The translations under genes and the position numbers were made by a program. A stretch of DNA of 64,000 bases from a bacterium D16-51 (GTDB taxonomy: Bacteria; Bacillota; Clostridia; Lachnospirales; Lachnospiraceae), in contig RAYE01000005.1 of NCBI GenBank assembly GCA_003612285.1, forward strand, positions 62,001 through 126,000, in the 5' to 3' direction. Within the stretch, counting starts at the first letter, position 1. Each line of letters opens with the position of its first letter. The notes under the pieces are model-generated. The model did no database searches, was not told the origin of the DNA, and saw only the letters and a list, made by a program, of their open reading frames with translations. Below, piece after piece: positions 37,973-47,349 of this stretch.

Positions 37973-39517
37973 TTACTCCCCCTCGCTTCCCCAGTATTTT
38001 TTATCAAGCATCCGATAGCAGACGGCTTCTGCAATATGGCGCTGCCTAATTTTATCCTCTCCTGCCAAATCAGCAATGGTCCGGCTTACCTTTAAAATCT
38101 TATGATATGCACGCGCGCTAAATTCCAGCTTATAAAAGGCTTCCTCCAGGTATTCCTGCGCCTCCTTTTCAAGCACGCAGTATTTTTCCAAAAGCGAAGG
38201 CGTAAGCTGCGCATTATGGAAAATAGCTTCCTTCTGGTAACGCCTGTCCTGTATCTTCTGCGCTTTCGCCACACGCTCCCGTATTATAGAAGACGGCTCA
38301 TTCCCAGCATTATTGCTTTGCTTCTGGAAATCCTGGTAAGTTAACGGCACCGTTTCCGCACATATATCCATCCGGTCTAACATCGGCTGGCTGATTCTAT
38401 TTAAGTACCCCTTAATCTGGAAACTGGTACAGCGGCATCTTTTCCGGTCAGGATAAAACCCGCAGCGGCATGGGTTCATTGCCGCCACAAGCTGGCACTT
38501 TGCCGGATAACGGTAATTTCCATCCATCCGGCTTACCGTTACATAACCATCCTCTAAGGGCTGGCGCAGCACCTCAACGGTCTGTCTCTGAAATTCGGCA
38601 AGCTCATCCAAAAATAACACGCCCCCATTTGCCAGGCTGACTTCACCTGGCTTTGGCTGACGCCCTCCTCCTGCTAAAGCTGTCTGGGTAACCGTATGGT
38701 GCGGTTCCCGGAATGGGCGTCTTGACACAAACGGCTGCTCCTCTGAAAGCATCCCAGCCACACTATATATCTTAGATATCTCCATCTGCTCTTCAAAAGA
38801 AAGTTCCGGCATAATACCCGGTATCCTTTTTGCAAGCATTGTTTTGCCAGAGCCAGGCGGCCCGATCATCAAAAGGTTGTGCATCCCGGCCACGCTGACT
38901 TCAATTGCGCGCCTGACAGTCTTTTGCCCATTGACGTCTTTAAAATCCAGCATCTCCTCTGTCCTGCCCTTCCCTGCCTCAAAAGAAGGCGCCCCTGTAG
39001 GAAGCTCCTCTTCCCCAAGCATAGAAACAAGCTCAGATAAGCTAGAGATTCCAACTACCCCAATCCCTTTGACAATCCCCGCTTCCTGTACATTTTCTGC
39101 CGGCACGACACAATATTTCATCCCATTTTCATATGCCGTATATACACGCGGCAACACCCCATGCACCGCCTGGACTTTCCCTTCCAGGCTCAGTTCCCCA
39201 ATAAATACAATATTCTTAATAAATTCCTGTGGAAAATAACCAAATGCCGTCAAAACAGATACAGCAATGGCAAGATCATATCCGGTTCCGCCCTTGCGGA
39301 TATCAGCCGGCGAAAGATTAATCGTGATTTTTTTCGGCGGAAAGGAAAAACCTGCATTCTTCATGCCAATCTGGACGCGTTCCCTCGCCTCCTTTACCTC
39401 CGACGATAAAAAACCAACCAAAGAAAAGCCAGGCAGACCTTCCGAAATATCTGCCTCAACCTGGATCATGCAGCCTTCAATCCCATGAACGGCTGCGCAA
39501 TAAGAAACACTATACAT
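37973..39517 (-). CDS. comM: YifB/ComM family Mg-chelatase-like AAA+ ATPase
   Basis: About 514 residues: an N-terminal Lon-like ChlI domain (GIEGCMIQVEADISEGLPGF), an AAA+ core with Walker A IGPPGSGKTMLAKRIPGI and Walker B GVLFLDELAEF, a Cys-rich insert (MNPCRCGFYPDRKRCRC), and a C-terminal Mg-chelatase domain. ComM is a branch-migration helicase in transformation. The ATG at 39517 (MYSVSYCAAV) has GGAG/GGGG upstream and a family-typical N-terminus. Confidence 0.93.
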   Translation of the reverse strand: MYSVSYCAAVHGIEGCMIQVEADISEGLPGFSLVGFLSSEVKEARERVQIGMKNAGFSFPPKKITINLSPADIRKGGTGYDLAIAVSVLTAFGYFPQEFIKNIVFIGELSLEGKVQAVHGVLPRVYTAYENGMKYCVVPAENVQEAGIVKGIGVVGISSLSELVSMLGEEELPTGAPSFEAGKGRTEEMLDFKDVNGQKTVRRAIEVSVAGMHNLLMIGPPGSGKTMLAKRIPGIMPELSFEEQMEISKIYSVAGMLSEEQPFVSRRPFREPHHTVTQTALAGGGRQPKPGEVSLANGGVLFLDELAEFQRQTVEVLRQPLEDGYVTVSRMDGNYRYPAKCQLVAAMNPCRCGFYPDRKRCRCTSFQIKGYLNRISQPMLDRMDICAETVPLTYQDFQKQSNNAGNEPSSIIRERVAKAQKIQDRRYQKEAIFHNAQLTPSLLEKYCVLEKEAQEYLEEAFYKLEFSARAYHKILKVSRTIADLAGEDKIRQRHIAEAVCYRMLDKKYWGSEGE

Positions 39518-39559
39518 AACTGCCCCTTTCTCCTGCCGAAAGAGGCTCCCCTTATGCAT

Positions 39560-39588
39560 AGTATATTACAATAGTAACCTAATGTCAA
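39560..39588 (-). promoter_or_regulatory. Sigma-A promoter of comM-dprA-topA
   Basis: Minus strand: -35 TTGACA (39583-39588, perfect), 17-bp spacer, -10 TATACT (39560-39565). The -35 abuts the nrdR stop codon. The predicted start is about 35 nt upstream of comM. Confidence 0.8.
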
Positions 39589-40041
39589 TTATTTATCCAA
39601 AAGCTTTTTTAGTTCCTCCATAAAGATGCCGATGTCCTTAAATTCCCTGTAAATTGATGCAAAACGGACATATGCCACTGCATCCAGTTCTTCCAAATGG
39701 TTCATCACTGCCTCTCCAATATCGCTGCTTTTCACCTCACGCATCTCAAGATTAAAGATCTCTGCCTCAACCTGATCCACCAGCGTGTTCATCTGGCTTA
39801 TAGATATTGGCCTTTTATGGCAGGAGCGGAAAACTCCCCGCTCAATTTTTGCGCGGTCATATGGCTCACGTGACAAATCCTTTTTAATAACAACCAGAGG
39901 AATTGCCTCTACCTTTTCATATGTTGTAAAACGCTTGCTGCATTTATCACACTGCCGACGGCGCCGGATGGAGTTTCCTTCTTCTGCCGGCCTGGAGTCA
40001 ATTACTTTCGTATCTTCTTCCCCACAAAACGGACATTTCAT
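39589..40041 (-). CDS. nrdR: Transcriptional repressor NrdR
   Basis: A 150-residue repressor of ribonucleotide reductase genes. It has an N-terminal zinc ribbon ([24 protein letters not shown]) and an ATP-cone ([21 protein letters not shown]). The ATG at 40041 has GGGAGG 7 nt upstream; the long frame to 40239 is not supported. It keeps the usual full length. Confidence 0.97.
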   Translation of the reverse strand: MKCPFCGEEDTKVIDSRPAEEGNSIRRRRQCDKCSKRFTTYEKVEAIPLVVIKKDLSREPYDRAKIERGVFRSCHKRPISISQMNTLVDQVEAEIFNLEMREVKSSDIGEAVMNHLEELDAVAYVRFASIYREFKDIGIFMEELKKLLDK

Positions 40042-40074
40042 TTGTTTTCCTCCCAAGACTCTTTCTTCCGATAA

Positions 40075-40103
40075 ATTATAGCAATAGACGAAAAAAAAAT
40101 CAA
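40075..40103 (-). promoter_or_regulatory. Sigma-A promoter of nrdR
   Basis: Minus strand: -35 TTGATT (40098-40103), 17-bp spacer with a T-run, extended -10 TGC-TATAAT (40075-40080). It lies between ymxH and nrdR. Confidence 0.7.
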
Positions 40104-40114
40104 GGCTGCTTCTG

Positions 40115-40378
40115 TCAGTTCCATTCACATTTATGGAGGCATTTTTCCATCTCAACCTCCACCAGGATAACATCTGCCCCAATCCTTTGGACATCACCAT
40201 AGGGAATAATATATTCATGATCCCTTCCAAGAATCCCAAAAACTTTACATGGCCCTGGAATAATCAGGGAACATATCCTTCCCGTTTTAACATCAAAATC
40301 TAAATCACATACATTGCCAAGCTTTTCCCCATCACAAATATTGATTACTTCCTTTTCACGCAGTTCACACAGACGCAT
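40115..40378 (-). CDS. YlmC/YmxH family PRC-barrel sporulation protein
   Basis: An 87-residue protein of the YlmC/YmxH family with a PRC-barrel fold: [39 protein letters not shown] and [20 protein letters not shown]. Family members lie in sporulation clusters; the exact role is unclear. I chose the ATG at 40378, the usual N-terminus; an ATG at 40393 would touch its own ribosome site. It is next to sigG, as in many Clostridia. Confidence 0.88.
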   Translation of the reverse strand: MRLCELREKEVINICDGEKLGNVCDLDFDVKTGRICSLIIPGPCKVFGILGRDHEYIIPYGDVQRIGADVILVEVEMEKCLHKCEWN

Positions 40379-40480
40379 CTTCCTACCTGCCATCCTTTTT
40401 TATTACTATAGTATGACGGCAATGTACTATTCATTAATCATTTTGCCATTTGTTCCCAAAATAAACTGCTGCATACGCTT

Positions 40481-41257
40481 TTACCCAAGATAATGCTTCA
40501 TGGACTGCAGCGCCTTTTTCTCCAGCCTGCTTACCTGTGCCTGTGAAATATGGATCTCCTCTGCCACTTCCATCTGCGTCTTCCCTTCAAAATAACGGAG
40601 CTGGATAATCCGGTGCTCTCTCTGGGATAGCCGGTCAATCGCTGCTTTTAATGATATCTCCTCTATCCAGCAGTCCTCCCGGTTTTTTTTATCACTAATC
40701 TGGTCCATAATATGAAGGGTATCGCCGCTCTCCCCGTACACTGGTTCATAAAGCGATACGGGATTTTGGATGGCATCCAGGGCGATAACAATATTTTCCG
40801 GCGGTACATCAATCTTTTTGGCAATTTCTTCTATGGTAGGCTCTTTATCTGTTTCTTTCATAATAGCTTCTTTTGCATAAATTGCCTTATATGCGGTATC
40901 ACGGATGGAACGGCTTACATGGATGCTGTTATTATCCCTAAGATACCTTCGGATTTCCCCTATTATCATTGGCACTGCATATGTGCTAAACTTCACGTTC
41001 ATTGTAACATCAAAATGGTCAATGGATTTCATAAGCCCGATGCATCCAATCTGGAACAAATCGTCAATATTTTCCCCAGAATTGGAAAAACGTTGGATAA
41101 TGCTTAACACCAGGCGCAGATTCCCTTTAATAAACTGCTCCCTGGCTTCCTTATCCCCATTTTGGATTTTCGCAAAGAGCTGTTTCTTTTCATCGTCAGT
41201 AAGGAGCGGTAATTTTGATGTATTCACACCGCAAATCTCTACTTTATACATTGCCAT
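40481..41257 (-). CDS. sigG: Forespore late sigma factor SigG
   Basis: A 258-residue sigma-70 factor with the SigG N-terminus (KVEICGVNTSKLPLLTDDEK), region 2 (NIDDLFQIGCIGLMKSIDHF; KFSTYAVPMIIGEIRRYLRD) and region 4 (EHRIIQLRYFEGKTQMEVA; SQAQVSRLEKKALQSMK). It drives late forespore genes after engulfment. It lies downstream of sigE, as in Bacillus and Clostridium. TTAGGAGG is upstream of the ATG. Confidence 0.97.
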   Translation of the reverse strand: MAMYKVEICGVNTSKLPLLTDDEKKQLFAKIQNGDKEAREQFIKGNLRLVLSIIQRFSNSGENIDDLFQIGCIGLMKSIDHFDVTMNVKFSTYAVPMIIGEIRRYLRDNNSIHVSRSIRDTAYKAIYAKEAIMKETDKEPTIEEIAKKIDVPPENIVIALDAIQNPVSLYEPVYGESGDTLHIMDQISDKKNREDCWIEEISLKAAIDRLSQREHRIIQLRYFEGKTQMEVAEEIHISQAQVSRLEKKALQSMKHYLG

Positions 41258-41359
41258 AATAAGCCTCCTAAAGCATTATCTAATATAAAGTAGGATTTAC
41301 CATTTTTACTTAAATATACCTGTTTTCCTATGAGAAAAACACCATATTTTTTATCTCCC

Positions 41360-42106
41360 CTAAATCTGTTCCATCTTTAGGATTTCCTTTTTTAACCGCT
41401 TCATAATCTTCTTTTCCAGCCTTGAAATATAGGACTGTGAAATGCCCATCATGTCCGCAACTTCTTTTTGCGTCCTCTCCTTCCCATCATTCTGGTTAAT
41501 CCCAAACCGCAGTTCAATAATATCGCGTTCCCTGTCATTTAACTTATCAAGCGCCATCCTCAAAAGCCGCTTGTCAACCTCTTCTTCCAGTTCCTTGGAA
41601 ATAACATTTTCATCTGTCCCTAAAATATCCGACAGCAGGAGTTCATTTCCATCCCAGTCCACATTTAAAGGCTCATCAATGGAAACCTCATAACGTACCT
41701 TGTTATTTCTCCGCAGATACATTAAAATCTCATTTTCAATACACCTGGACGCATACGTTGCCAATTTTATGTTTTTCAGGGGATTAAACGTATTAATTGC
41801 CTTAATCAGCCCAATCGTTCCAATCGAAATCAAATCCTCCACGCCAATCCCTGTATTGTCAAACTTTTTAGCAATATAGACAACCAGCCGTAAATTATGC
41901 TCAATCAAACGGCTTCTTGCCTCCTGGTCCTGCGCCCCGCCAAGTTCTTCCAACACCTCCTTTTCTTCCTCTGCGGTAAATGGCGCAGGTAAAATCTCTG
42001 CACCGCCAATATAATGGATTTCCCCTGCCTTATGCGGCCAGAAAAGCCCATGAAATTCCGGCATAATCCGGAACTGGAATCTGTTAGACATTGATATCTT
42101 CAGCAT
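41360..42106 (-). CDS. sigE: Mother-cell early sigma factor SigE
   Basis: About 248 residues. An N-terminal pro-sequence with hydrophobic and charged character (about 1-30) precedes the SigE core: [59 protein letters not shown] and [18 protein letters not shown]. SpoIIGA removes the pro-sequence after septation. The ATG at 42106 has GGAGG 5 nt upstream. It sits between spoIIGA and sigG. Confidence 0.97.
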   Translation of the reverse strand: MLKISMSNRFQFRIMPEFHGLFWPHKAGEIHYIGGAEILPAPFTAEEEKEVLEELGGAQDQEARSRLIEHNLRLVVYIAKKFDNTGIGVEDLISIGTIGLIKAINTFNPLKNIKLATYASRCIENEILMYLRRNNKVRYEVSIDEPLNVDWDGNELLLSDILGTDENVISKELEEEVDKRLLRMALDKLNDRERDIIELRFGINQNDGKERTQKEVADMMGISQSYISRLEKKIMKRLKKEILKMEQI

Positions 42107-42163
42107 ATCTTCCTCCATTCTGCCTGGGAACTGTTACTGATTCATCCATTCGCAGTTCCTTGT

Positions 42164-42955
42164 CTATGACCATGTGATATTTAATATCATCTGTATTTTC
42201 TGGCGGCAATCCAGTTCCTCACTGACAGCGGCCAAAAGCCCCTTTTTACAGATTCCGCCCTGCATTTGTATGCACTCCAGACGATATGCCTCCAATAACC
42301 CGCTGCCGCCAATGGAATGATAAGGAATCAGGATTGGGTTCTGCCCGCAAGATAAACCTATTTCTTCTGAAAGCCCTTTTGATATAATCACCACGCCTTC
42401 ACCTGTATAAGGGCTTACAAGCTGATTCCCGGTGTCATATAAAGCCTCCACCTCAGCTTCTTTCCCCTGGTGCACTACCCTGACTGTCCTGATATTTTTT
42501 CTTTCCTGTCCCTGTGAGATAAGCTCCCACCGAAATAAAAAAAACAATATTGCCAATAAAGCAACTGCAATAAACAGCCATCTTGCAGACGGTACCTTTA
42601 GGATTTTTAAATTCCGTATCAAAATCTCCTGTAGTACCCCGACGGCTCCTCCGGTAAAAAAAGCCAGAAAGAGGAAACATACCATATCCCTGAGCCAGAT
42701 AAAAAAACTTTCGCCCCTCAGGGCCAGGAATACAAAAACCCCCATCTGGAGAAATGCCGCACAAAGCTGTAAAATCCCATTTTCCCACAAAAAATATGTA
42801 AATATTACAGAAAATACAGCATCTACGCAAGATACGATGAAAAAACGTATCATTCGACACCTTTTTTGCCGAAGCATTGCAGCTGCCATAATCAGAAATA
42901 AATTCATAATAAAGTTCAGGATAAAGTAAAAATCAACATAAAAATATGTTTTCAA
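42164..42955 (-). CDS. spoIIGA: Sigma-E processing peptidase SpoIIGA
   Basis: A 263-residue aspartic protease. The N-terminal half has about five membrane segments; the C-terminal half carries the pepsin-like active site Asp174 in LYDTGNQLV and LIPYHSIGGSG. It cleaves pro-SigE in response to the forespore signal SpoIIR. The start is TTG, with AAGGAGGAAGGGG upstream (6 nt from GGGG). It heads the spoIIG operon. Confidence 0.95.
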   Translation of the reverse strand: MKTYFYVDFYFILNFIMNLFLIMAAAMLRQKRCRMIRFFIVSCVDAVFSVIFTYFLWENGILQLCAAFLQMGVFVFLALRGESFFIWLRDMVCFLFLAFFTGGAVGVLQEILIRNLKILKVPSARWLFIAVALLAILFFLFRWELISQGQERKNIRTVRVVHQGKEAEVEALYDTGNQLVSPYTGEGVVIISKGLSEEIGLSCGQNPILIPYHSIGGSGLLEAYRLECIQMQGGICKKGLLAAVSEELDCRQKIQMILNITWS

Positions 42956-43041
42956 CTAAAACCCCTTCCTCCTTAGCAGAAACACACGCGTTCCCCTGCG
43001 CCGCTGCTTACTTCCCACTAATTTAAATTCCCGTCCCTTTT

Positions 43042-43061
43042 GCGCTGTATACTTACAGCGC
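43042..43061 (-). other. Hairpin in the spoIIGA leader
   Basis: GCGCTGTA (43042-43049) pairs perfectly with TACAGCGC (43054-43061) around a 4-nt loop. It lies in the roughly 185-nt leader between the predicted start site and spoIIGA and is not followed by T. It may affect mRNA stability or translation; nothing else is recognisable in the leader. Confidence 0.4.
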
Positions 43062-43147
43062 CACACTTCCTACTCCCTGTTTATGTATCAGCGGGGTATT
43101 CTGCGAATTTATCTCCTTAGAAACTGCCCTATATTGTTTCTAAAGCA

Positions 43148-43181
43148 AGTATAACCAATCTTTCTTGCGAAAGATGTCAAA
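43148..43181 (-). promoter_or_regulatory. Spo0A-type spoIIG promoter with long spacer and tandem 0A-like boxes
   Basis: Minus strand: TTGACA (43175-43180) and TATACT (43148-43153) are separated by 21 bp, close to the 22-bp spacer known for the Spo0A-activated, sigma-A-dependent spoIIG promoter of Bacillus. On the opposite strand two 0A-like boxes, TTGCGAA (43165-43171, 5/7) and TGTCAAA (43175-43181, 6/7), lie 10 bp apart over the -35, the classical arrangement for Spo0A. Confidence 0.75.
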
Positions 43182-43219
43182 GGAAGGCAGAAAAGGAAAA
43201 GAGTTACATTCTGTGTTTC

Positions 43220-43256
43220 GACAAAAAGGGCACCGCTGCGCGGTGCCCTTTTTGTC
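43220..43256. terminator. Bidirectional terminator between the envelope operon and spoIIGA
   Basis: A perfect 17-bp inverted repeat (GACAAAAAGGGCACCGC and its complement) around a 3-nt loop, with A and T runs in the arms, works as an intrinsic terminator on either strand. It ends the upstream envelope operon. On the minus strand its tail continues into TGTCGAA (43217-43223), a 0A-box match that may be chance. Confidence 0.88.
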
Positions 43257-43280
43257 ATATTTATACACTTAACGTACCTG

Positions 43281-45353
43281 CTATGGCATTTCTGTTTTCC
43301 CTGCAGAAGTTTCCTTCCAAAGCAAAACCTCGCTTTCAGCAAGTACCGTTCCGCCATCCGACTGGATTTGTACGAAAAAAGCATCTGGAATATCTTCCTT
43401 CTCTTCTTCCAGTCCCTCTTCGCCTGGCTCCGGTGAAGAAGTTTCTTCTGCTTCTTCCTCTTCCTCATCATAATCTATCTCGTCCAAAATCTGGATATGC
43501 CCTGAATCTATCCAGTCAATAGAGAGTTCTTCCCCGTCAAAAAGCACATGGGAATATGGCGTAAAATTTGAACCAGTCATCAGATATCCCTGCTCATTTT
43601 TTACTACGTCATCAACTTTTACCGGTTCCGTCCCCATTAAGAGTTCTGTCGGCTGGTAAGGCTCCAATCCCTTAAAAGCATATTTCTCGCCATAAAGCAT
43701 ATCATATTCCAAAACCTTCAAATCCTCATGATAAGATTTTGTCTTCCATTCTGCCTCCTGGTGAAACCTTGTAATATTCCCTTCATGGATGCCTGCCCGT
43801 TCCAAAACCTCTGGATAGAGCTGATACGACGCAATATTCTTTTCCTTACGGGAAAGCCCCATATTATCCCATATTACATACTGCGTCTGATAAAGATTCG
43901 AATCATGTAAATCCTCCTTTTTCATATCAAGGCTTGGAAGATGGTCGCCATAAAGAACCAGGATGGTATCTTCTTTTCTCTTTTCCAGGGCTTTCACCAA
44001 ATCACCAATCATCTGGTCAACTTCATAAAGCTGATTGACATAATACTGATATGCCTCCTTTAAATCCTCATCCGGCGCTTTTAGCACCTGGATTAAGGCG
44101 TTTTCTACCTCAAAACCCTGATATTTCCCGTGGCTCTGCACAGTAATGCCAAGCGTAAAATCCGGCCCTTTTGTAGAATCCAGCGTATCTATAATCTCCC
44201 CTGTCAGAATCCTATCTTTTTTCCATCCATTCGGATTATCCTCTAACCCATCCATAAACTCCATAGAGGTAAATGTATCAAACCCAAGGTTTACGAATAC
44301 TTTATTGCGCCCATAAAAAGTTCCCTCATTATTATGGACACAATGCGTCCGATACCCTAATTTCTTTAAGTCATAGCAAACACTTTCCGCCGTTGTATTC
44401 CGAAGCACTGTTTTATATGGATATTCTGAAGTCCCGAAATCTCTTTGGCTCATGCCTGTCAAAACTTCAAACTCTGTATTAACCGTCCCTGCGCCAACTG
44501 TCGGCACAGTTAAAAGGCCATTGGAGTACTTCTTCTGCAGCTTATGGAAATTTGGGATTGCATCCTTGGATAATTTTAGTTTTTTCACTTCATCCACATC
44601 AAAAAAAGATTCCAGCTGGATAAAAATAATATTGGGCTTTTTATCTGTAACGCCCTTTGCCCCTGGAAGGCTGGAAATAATCCTGTCCACCCGCTCTTCG
44701 CTGTAATCTTCCGGCTCCCCAATCCCTGTATCCAGGATACTGTTTGTAAAACAATAGACAAAACCATAATTTTCATATGCTTCTGAAATATTCGTATAAT
44801 TTGTCGCCAGCGCCTGCACAGAATTGCTTTGGTAACGCAAAAAGAATATTGCAAATGCAATTAATGAAACCGCAATTAATGAAACAATAATTTTTTTCTG
44901 TGTTGTGTGGGTATGCTTAGGCGCCTTGCGGTACAGGCAGATAATAGAAACCACGACGACGACCGCCGCCAGAAAAATCATTGCAATATTCAGAGGGTTC
45001 AGATAATGGCCTGAAACACTGATTGCGCTCTCTAGCAATGTAATATCCACTGCTGAAAACGGCGTCACCCGAAACTGCAGTATCACAAAATTGACAATCC
45101 CAAAAATCAGCCAGACTACAGATATTGTTGTAAATACAAATATCTCCCGCTTAAAAAAAAGTGCGATGGATACCGTAAGCATAATAATTAATGTATTAAA
45201 TATAAAGAGTAACGGCCGTTCCAGCATATACTGGATACAGCCCGTTACCGACTTCCTGTTCAGGGATTCAATCACCAGCTCTAAAACCACCGGCACCCCG
45301 ATATAGCGCAGGGCATAGCTTAACAGCCTGCCCCACTCTTTCTTTCCTGCCAT
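43281..45353 (-). CDS. LTA synthase family sulfatase (polyglycerol- or polyol-phosphate transferase-like)
   Basis: About 690 residues. Five membrane segments (to about 172) precede an extracellular alkaline-phosphatase-fold domain with metal-binding E248 (FIQLESFFD), nucleophile Thr near 290 (AGTVNTEFEVLTG), and VLYGDHLPSL. Family members transfer glycerol-phosphate or other phospho-groups to surface polymers. The C-terminus adds a TIG/IPT-like strand region (YLMTGSNFTPYSHVLFDG) interrupted by a strongly acidic segment. Three ATGs follow GGGGGG; I took the third (45353, 7 nt). Substrate is unknown. Confidence 0.85.
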   Translation of the reverse strand: MAGKKEWGRLLSYALRYIGVPVVLELVIESLNRKSVTGCIQYMLERPLLFIFNTLIIMLTVSIALFFKREIFVFTTISVVWLIFGIVNFVILQFRVTPFSAVDITLLESAISVSGHYLNPLNIAMIFLAAVVVVVSIICLYRKAPKHTHTTQKKIIVSLIAVSLIAFAIFFLRYQSNSVQALATNYTNISEAYENYGFVYCFTNSILDTGIGEPEDYSEERVDRIISSLPGAKGVTDKKPNIIFIQLESFFDVDEVKKLKLSKDAIPNFHKLQKKYSNGLLTVPTVGAGTVNTEFEVLTGMSQRDFGTSEYPYKTVLRNTTAESVCYDLKKLGYRTHCVHNNEGTFYGRNKVFVNLGFDTFTSMEFMDGLEDNPNGWKKDRILTGEIIDTLDSTKGPDFTLGITVQSHGKYQGFEVENALIQVLKAPDEDLKEAYQYYVNQLYEVDQMIGDLVKALEKRKEDTILVLYGDHLPSLDMKKEDLHDSNLYQTQYVIWDNMGLSRKEKNIASYQLYPEVLERAGIHEGNITRFHQEAEWKTKSYHEDLKVLEYDMLYGEKYAFKGLEPYQPTELLMGTEPVKVDDVVKNEQGYLMTGSNFTPYSHVLFDGEELSIDWIDSGHIQILDEIDYDEEEEEAEETSSPEPGEEGLEEEKEDIPDAFFVQIQSDGGTVLAESEVLLWKETSAGKTEMP

Positions 45354-45398
45354 CATCATTCCCCCCGCCGGCACAACAAAATGCCCGTTTTTCTTCCA

Positions 45399-47297
45399 TC
45401 AATTAAAAGAAACTGTTACGCAGAAGACAGCTGACTGCGTATTTTTTTCCTGGTCTGTCGCTGTAAGCGTTACATAATACTTATTATCCCTTACAACAAT
45501 TTCTGTCACAGCCGGCACGACAGCCTCCCCGGAAGATATCGCAGATGCTGTAATGCCCAGCCCCTCTACATAGCTCTTTACAGCCTCTTTTGCCGCTTCT
45601 TCCCCATCTTCCTGGCTGATTCCAATTGCAGAACCAGTAACCGTACAGTCCTCTGCCCCTTCAAAAACAAAGAAATCCTTCCGTACTACTTTGACTTTTA
45701 TCTTCTTTTTCGCCGAATGGCCTTTCCCATCCTCTACCGTAAAGAGCGCAGTATAAGAATCATTCCCATTATCTGTCAGTTCCAGTAAAAGCTCACCCGT
45801 TAAATTTCTTTTATCAAAAGTGTAGGCTTTCACCCCTGCCTCGTTTAAAAGATAGTGCATCAAGGCATTTTTTATCTGGGAAGCAGTTGCGTTGCTGCTA
45901 TAGCCAAGAGCTGTAGAATCTACTGTAATAGACGACGGCCCTGTAATTTTAACAAAATTTACCGGAACAAGATAAATTGTAACAACACATTTATTTCCCG
46001 CCTGGTCTTTTAAGGTATATACAGCCTTATACTTCGCACCGCTTTCCAGTTTTGTCAGTTTAATCGCTACATCCGACTTCTTTACCTTTGTCAGGTTATC
46101 AGAAACCTTCTTAATCAAACTCTTTGCATATGTCTTATTAATCTTTTTAGAAGCGTCCACCTTATATGTCTTCCCATTTGTAACGCCTGTAATTACCGGC
46201 GCTTTCTTATCAATATATGCCTTTGTCTTTACGACTGCGGGAAGGCTGGAATTCTGTGCTGTATAGGTAACAATATAGACATTTTTACCTGCCTTTTTCA
46301 GGGTAATTTCCACATATTTTGACGCAAGCTTTTTCCCTCCCTGCTTAACAGAAACATTTTTCAGAAGGAACTTTTTCGTCAGCTTGCTCTTTGCCGTAAC
46401 ATAAACCTTTTCCACCCCGGAAATTACCGGCTTTTTCCTTTCTCCACGCACAGTAATCTTTGCGGTGGCAGCTGCCCTGCGCTCAATTTCATCCACCAAT
46501 ATATATTTTACTTTATAGGTTCCCGGCATTTTTGTATTTACTTTAGAAACTGCCTTTCCCTGATATGTTATCTTTGTCGTAACCAGGGATTTTGCATCAA
46601 ACCCTGTCGTATTTTTAGCTGTAACGCCGCGCATAACATCAAAATCAGCATTATAGTTTACCGTCTGATCCTTTACGCCTGAAATGGACGGCTTCTTATT
46701 ATTCCATGGATTATTAGGGTTACCTGTATCCGTTGGATCCCATCCATAAGTATATGGAAGCTTAATTGCCTTCGGCTTTCCAAGAGGCCCCGGATTACTG
46801 CTTGAGTAAATAATCACCTGCGTACCGGAAGGTACATTGTCATAAATCCACTTTGCCCCTGCTACAGTCAGGCGCACACAGCCATGGGAAGCCGTAGTCC
46901 CAAGCTTATTATAAGAAGAAATCGAAAGCGTTGACGGGTCATTATAACCTGTATACCAGACAGAGTGGAATAATACGCCGCCATAAATCCTGGTGCAGTA
47001 CTGTCCGTAGCACGGACCATCCAGGACATGCCAGCGCATCTTTTCCCCCAAAGAAAATGTCCCCAGCTTAGTCGCATACCCTGTAGAGCATACAAGAGCC
47101 TTTACCGGCTTATAGTTCCCACTTGCATTTTTCTTATAAATCGTTACACAATTTGCCTGCTTATTAATTTTAATCTGATAATCAGACGCCGCATCTGCTT
47201 TCATATGGCCGCTTCCTGCCCCAAGCAAAATCCCGGCTGCTAACAATAAAACAACCCTCAGTATAAAAAAACTCCCATGTCTGTTCTGTTCTTTCAT
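45399..47297 (-). CDS. YkuD L,D-transpeptidase with Ig-like repeats
   Basis: About 632 residues. An N-terminal signal segment (about 10-37) is followed directly by a YkuD catalytic domain (about 39-170) with the active site SHGCVRL (Cys140) and upstream FHSVWY. The rest is four to five repeats of Ig-like, atypical adhesion-type modules with recurring VISGV...K and KITV patterns. L,D-transpeptidases form 3-3 peptidoglycan crosslinks or attach proteins. GGAGGG is upstream of the ATG at 47297. It lies in an envelope-polymer operon. Confidence 0.88.
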   Translation of the reverse strand: MKEQNRHGSFFILRVVLLLAAGILLGAGSGHMKADAASDYQIKINKQANCVTIYKKNASGNYKPVKALVCSTGYATKLGTFSLGEKMRWHVLDGPCYGQYCTRIYGGVLFHSVWYTGYNDPSTLSISSYNKLGTTASHGCVRLTVAGAKWIYDNVPSGTQVIIYSSSNPGPLGKPKAIKLPYTYGWDPTDTGNPNNPWNNKKPSISGVKDQTVNYNADFDVMRGVTAKNTTGFDAKSLVTTKITYQGKAVSKVNTKMPGTYKVKYILVDEIERRAAATAKITVRGERKKPVISGVEKVYVTAKSKLTKKFLLKNVSVKQGGKKLASKYVEITLKKAGKNVYIVTYTAQNSSLPAVVKTKAYIDKKAPVITGVTNGKTYKVDASKKINKTYAKSLIKKVSDNLTKVKKSDVAIKLTKLESGAKYKAVYTLKDQAGNKCVVTIYLVPVNFVKITGPSSITVDSTALGYSSNATASQIKNALMHYLLNEAGVKAYTFDKRNLTGELLLELTDNGNDSYTALFTVEDGKGHSAKKKIKVKVVRKDFFVFEGAEDCTVTGSAIGISQEDGEEAAKEAVKSYVEGLGITASAISSGEAVVPAVTEIVVRDNKYYVTLTATDQEKNTQSAVFCVTVSFN

Positions 47298-47349
47298 AAC
47301 GCCCTCCATTCTATCACAATACTATTTACAACCCCTGAAACCATGCCTG

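Noticed and set aside
43217-43223. A perfect 0A-box sequence (TGTCGAA, minus strand) at the terminator tail upstream of spoIIGA
   Set aside because: It is about 36 bp farther upstream than the boxes over the -35 and overlaps the terminator arm; a 7-mer occurs several times by chance in 64 kb. Kept only as a note.
43109-43471. A minus-strand frame running from inside the sulfatase gene through the terminator
   Set aside because: It crosses a perfect 17-bp terminator and the sulfatase 3' end in another frame; no ribosome site.
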